IMG/VR virus record: IMGVR_UViG_3300020428_000085
Location: 1-23,729 of that record
Reading direction: 5' to 3' (one strand)
DNA from: a virus
DNA length: 23,729 nt
The position numbers and the translations under genes were made by a program. The notes below the pieces were generated by a model, which did not search any database, was not told the origin of the DNA, and saw nothing but the letters and a program-made list of their open reading frames with translations. Below, in pieces: positions 21,834 to 23,729 of the stretch; positions within the stretch are counted from its first letter, which is position 1, and each line of letters begins with the position of its first letter.

Positions 21834-22334
21834 CTATATTAAATTATATTTTTTTAAATTATCGTATAATAGAGCAATTCTGTCATCATGAACAGTGCTT
21901 GGTTTTAAATATTCTGCTTGATAAGCTTTAGCTTGAACATTTCCTAAATCTAATGGTTGTTGATTTAAATCCATACTTTCAGCTTCTCCTACAGATTGAC
22001 CACTATCTATCACTGTTGATCCTCCACTAAATGTGTCTATTACTTTTTCTATATTTTCTAATTTTTCTTCTAATGATTCTTCGGTATCTTTTTCTTCTTC
22101 TTTTTGTTTATCTTTTGTAGTAATAATTCCTTCATCTTTTTGATAAATTTCTTCAGCTTTTGAAGCATCACCGCCTTCTAATACTGTTGTTGTAGATATA
22201 TCAGTTTCTTCTTCATCATCATCTTTTAATTCAGTTACTTTTTTATCTTTAACTTTAATTAATTGATCATCTTTTTTAGCAAAATTTTTTAAAGCTTTAG
22301 CTGGTTCATATAAAAAATCTAAATTTAATTCCAT
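21834..22334 (-). CDS. Acidic, low-complexity protein after the capsid genes
   Basis: A 166-residue protein, highly charged, with acidic clusters (ELKDDDEEETD, KQKEEEKDTEESLEEKLENIEKV) and Lys-rich patches near the start (AKKDDQLIKVKDKK). The middle is likely disordered or coiled-coil. The C-terminus is more ordered (YLKPSTVHDDRIALLYDN, then LKKYNLI). The acidic helical character recalls scaffolding proteins, but scaffold genes usually precede the capsid gene. A minor head protein is also possible. It starts only 14 bases after the terminator stem, with GGAG 4 bases before the ATG, so it depends on read-through or on reinitiated transcription. Unassigned. Confidence 0.55.
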   Translation of the reverse strand: MELNLDFLYEPAKALKNFAKKDDQLIKVKDKKVTELKDDDEEETDISTTTVLEGGDASKAEEIYQKDEGIITTKDKQKEEEKDTEESLEEKLENIEKVIDTFSGGSTVIDSGQSVGEAESMDLNQQPLDLGNVQAKAYQAEYLKPSTVHDDRIALLYDNLKKYNLI

Positions 22335-22342
22335 AATTCTCC

Positions 22343-22369
22343 AATAAAAGGAGGCCCGAAGGCCCCCCT
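22343..22369 (-). terminator. Intrinsic terminator with UUCG loop
   Basis: In the minus-strand transcript AGGGGGGCC-UUCG-GGCCUCCUU forms 9 pairs (7 standard, 2 G-U; arms 22348-22356 and 22361-22369) closed by C-G around a UUCG loop, followed by UUUUAUU. It lies about 9 bases after the stop of the small capsid-associated gene and 14 bases before the next start. It would cut down transcription of everything after the two capsid genes. Confidence 0.8.
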
Positions 22370-22378
22370 AAATTATTA

Positions 22379-22855
22379 TTAAGCTATTGTAAATACTCTT
22401 TGCAGATGATTGTCTTGAACGTAAGTAACAGAAGTTGTTATAGCTCCTGTATTACCATCGCCATCTGTACCAGTAAATACACCTACTACTTTAATATCAG
22501 AAGCTCCAACGTTTGCCATTAAACCTAAAGCTGCAGAAGATTGTGATGTTCTTCCTAAAGCTTTACAGTTTGCAGCAGCAGTGAATGCTGTAGCATTCGA
22601 AGTTGTTCCTACTGAAAAAGTTGCAGCATTTGTATCATTTGATACTTCAGTAACATCTACATGCACAAATAAAATTTGTGAATTAGCAGGAATTACAGCA
22701 ACATTTGTATTTGCTGTTGCTCCAGTAATTGTAACATCTTTACCTTGTGCCATTGTTACATAGCCAGTGTTTTTTACATTCGAGCCTAAAGTGCTACCAG
22801 TAGTTTCATTAATACTACCAGCTAATACCGGACCCGAAAATGTTGTTTTTCCCAT
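22379..22855 (-). CDS. Capsid-associated small protein, possible decoration protein
   Basis: A 158-residue Ala/Thr/Val/Asn-rich beta protein directly following the major capsid gene. Examples of strands are GKDVTITGATANTNVAVIPA, SQILFVHVDVTEV, DIKVVGVFTGTDG and ITTSVTYVQDN. It lacks charged clusters, signal peptide and catalytic motifs. Position and composition fit a head decoration or cement protein, which would be needed in amounts similar to the capsid protein. Expression supports this: it has the strong AAAGGAGG site 8 bases before its ATG, and it is the last gene before the terminator, so capsid and this gene form a separate highly expressed unit. I do not recognise the family, and a role as a minor tail protein is possible. 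Confidence 0.62.
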   Translation of the reverse strand: MGKTTFSGPVLAGSINETTGSTLGSNVKNTGYVTMAQGKDVTITGATANTNVAVIPANSQILFVHVDVTEVSNDTNAATFSVGTTSNATAFTAAANCKALGRTSQSSAALGLMANVGASDIKVVGVFTGTDGDGNTGAITTSVTYVQDNHLQRVFTIA

Positions 22856-22871
22856 AAGTCTATCCTCCTTT

Positions 22872-22926
22872 AAAAAATAGTCTGCTTGCGCAGTCGTTTG
22901 GGTTACTAGGCGCCGAAGCGCCTAGT
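22872..22926 (-). other. Double hairpin between capsid gene and next gene
   Basis: A perfect 9-pair stem (22905-22913 / 22918-22926) is capped by a C-G-closed UUCG loop and starts about 12 bases after the capsid stop codon. It has no U-run behind it. A weaker second hairpin follows (CUGC-GCAA-GCAG, 22882-22893, GNRA loop), then ACUAUUUUUU (U-run 22872-22877) and the next gene's binding site. The first stem is better read as an RNA stability or processing element; together they could cause partial termination. Confidence 0.6.
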
Positions 22927-22938
22927 AGTGATTAGTGA

Positions 22939-23729
22939 TTATGCAGCTCCTTCGGAACCGTATACACCTCTCCAGTCAGTGAAACCGAAAGAATATCTTT
23001 CTCTAACTTTGTATCTCAAGTTACCAGTTTCAAAATCGCCTTCTACAGCTTTTTTGATTGGTGCTCTAACAAAGTGTTTCATTCCATCTGGGCAATCAGT
23101 TAATATGAAATATTGATCAGGGTCAGTAAATCTTTGATTTACTACAACACCTTCAGGGATCATACCCATATTTCTCATTGCGTTGATGTCATTGTCAGCA
23201 GTTCCCGGTCTTAAATTAGACTTAAGGATTCTTTCTGCAATAAACACCAATTGAGGTGGAACCGCAAGTTTTCTTCCAGATAAAGCAACAGGAATACTTC
23301 TGTCATCAACAGCTGTTGAGATTTGAACTAAAAGTGTCTCTAAAGACGTTTCAGATAAATCTGCAGCAGTAGCTAATTTATTAGAAGCAGTACCGCCACC
23401 ACCTAGTGGGTGAGAGCCATTTAATAATGATACTCCATCTCCACCAACTGATGTGCCAGTTGCGTTATTGAAAACATTTGCGCCTTTTACTTCTTTAGTT
23501 TGTTGCATTGATCTTGCTAGTGCTCTTGCGTATTTAGCGCCTAGAGAACCGTACAAGCCATCTTCTTCAGCTTCCTCAGTTATTGCGAATGCTAAAGCGA
23601 CAGTTTCATGCACATACCTAGAAACAAAGCCTTCTCTGCCAGAATCATAATTGATCATGGCACCTTCAGCTTTTGTTGGTGCAGCACCGAATCCGATCAT
23701 TTGTACATCTTCTTCGAATGCTTTCATTG
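22939..23729 (-). CDS. Major capsid protein, N-terminus outside window
   Basis: The frame is open to the right edge. The 262 residues from the first ATG end at a TAA at 22939, but related capsid proteins have additional N-terminal residues, so KAFEEDVQMIGFG is probably internal. Typical segments are ETVALAFAITEEAEEDGLYG, KYARALARSMQQTKEVKGAN, VFNNATG, SLLNGSHPLGGGG, DLSETSLETLLVQIS, PVALSGRKLAVPPQLVFIAE and the C-terminal YKVRERYSFGFTDWRGVYG. This is the HK97-fold capsid type related to Mu-like gpT heads and common in marine phages. It assembles the icosahedral or prolate shell. It heads the gene order in this window; portal, terminase and scaffold presumably lie beyond the right edge. Confidence 0.88.
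   Translation of the reverse strand, partial: MKAFEEDVQMIGFGAAPTKAEGAMINYDSGREGFVSRYVHETVALAFAITEEAEEDGLYGSLGAKYARALARSMQQTKEVKGANVFNNATGTSVGGDGVSLLNGSHPLGGGGTASNKLATAADLSETSLETLLVQISTAVDDRSIPVALSGRKLAVPPQLVFIAERILKSNLRPGTADNDINAMRNMGMIPEGVVVNQRFTDPDQYFILTDCPDGMKHFVRAPIKKAVEGDFETGNLRYKVRERYSFGFTDWRGVYGSEGAA

Overview
This window looks like the late (virion and lysis) region of a tailed phage with a short, podovirus-type tail, probably from a marine alphaproteobacterium-like host such as SAR11 or SAR116. The basis is the strong AT bias, the absence of any bacterial housekeeping gene, and structural protein types familiar from marine phages: the N-terminal RLKLERQGSGENSGNWG tail protein, ITG-repeat protein, glycine-rich fibres, a FRKQYAGKSYTY-type small protein and a P22 gp10-like nozzle. 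The host assignment is inference. Every supported gene lies on the minus strand, so transcription runs from the right edge (23729) to the left edge (1). Genes overlap or are separated by a few bases almost throughout; no stretch above about 100 bases lacks a gene. No tRNA, CRISPR, insertion sequence or integrase is visible.

Layout in order of transcription. (1) Head: major capsid protein (5' end outside the window), a small virion-like protein, an acidic protein and a small beta-rich protein; two UUCG-loop hairpins, one a good intrinsic terminator, follow the first two genes. (2) Connector: a P22 gp4/SU10-type adaptor, a marine-phage hypothetical, a GT-A-like glycosyltransferase, and a second adaptor-type protein. 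(3) Tail adhesion: a small structural protein, a beta-repeat (ITG) protein, a short tail-fibre protein, a small structural protein, then two large glycine-rich fibres separated by a small fibre-associated protein. (4) An enzyme cassette at 9228-12334: 2OG-Fe(II) oxygenase, flavin-dependent tryptophan-halogenase-like protein, and two more, unrelated-looking 2OG-Fe(II) oxygenases. (5) Tail nozzle, GNAT acetyltransferase, a protein with an S74-like C-terminal remnant, and two large proteins likely to be ejected or internal virion proteins. (6) A PD-(D/E)XK-type endonuclease, a T7-lysozyme-type amidase and the start of a holin-like gene.

The most unusual part is the density of putative modifying enzymes inside the virion operon: glycosyltransferase, three dioxygenases, a halogenase-like flavoprotein and an acetyltransferase. 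The four-enzyme block sits directly after the glycine-rich fibre genes and before the nozzle gene. A nested inverted repeat covers the start codon of its first gene, and a hairpin lies at its end. Whether it modifies the phage's own fibres, host metabolites or host surface is not decided by the sequence; this is the system to follow up.
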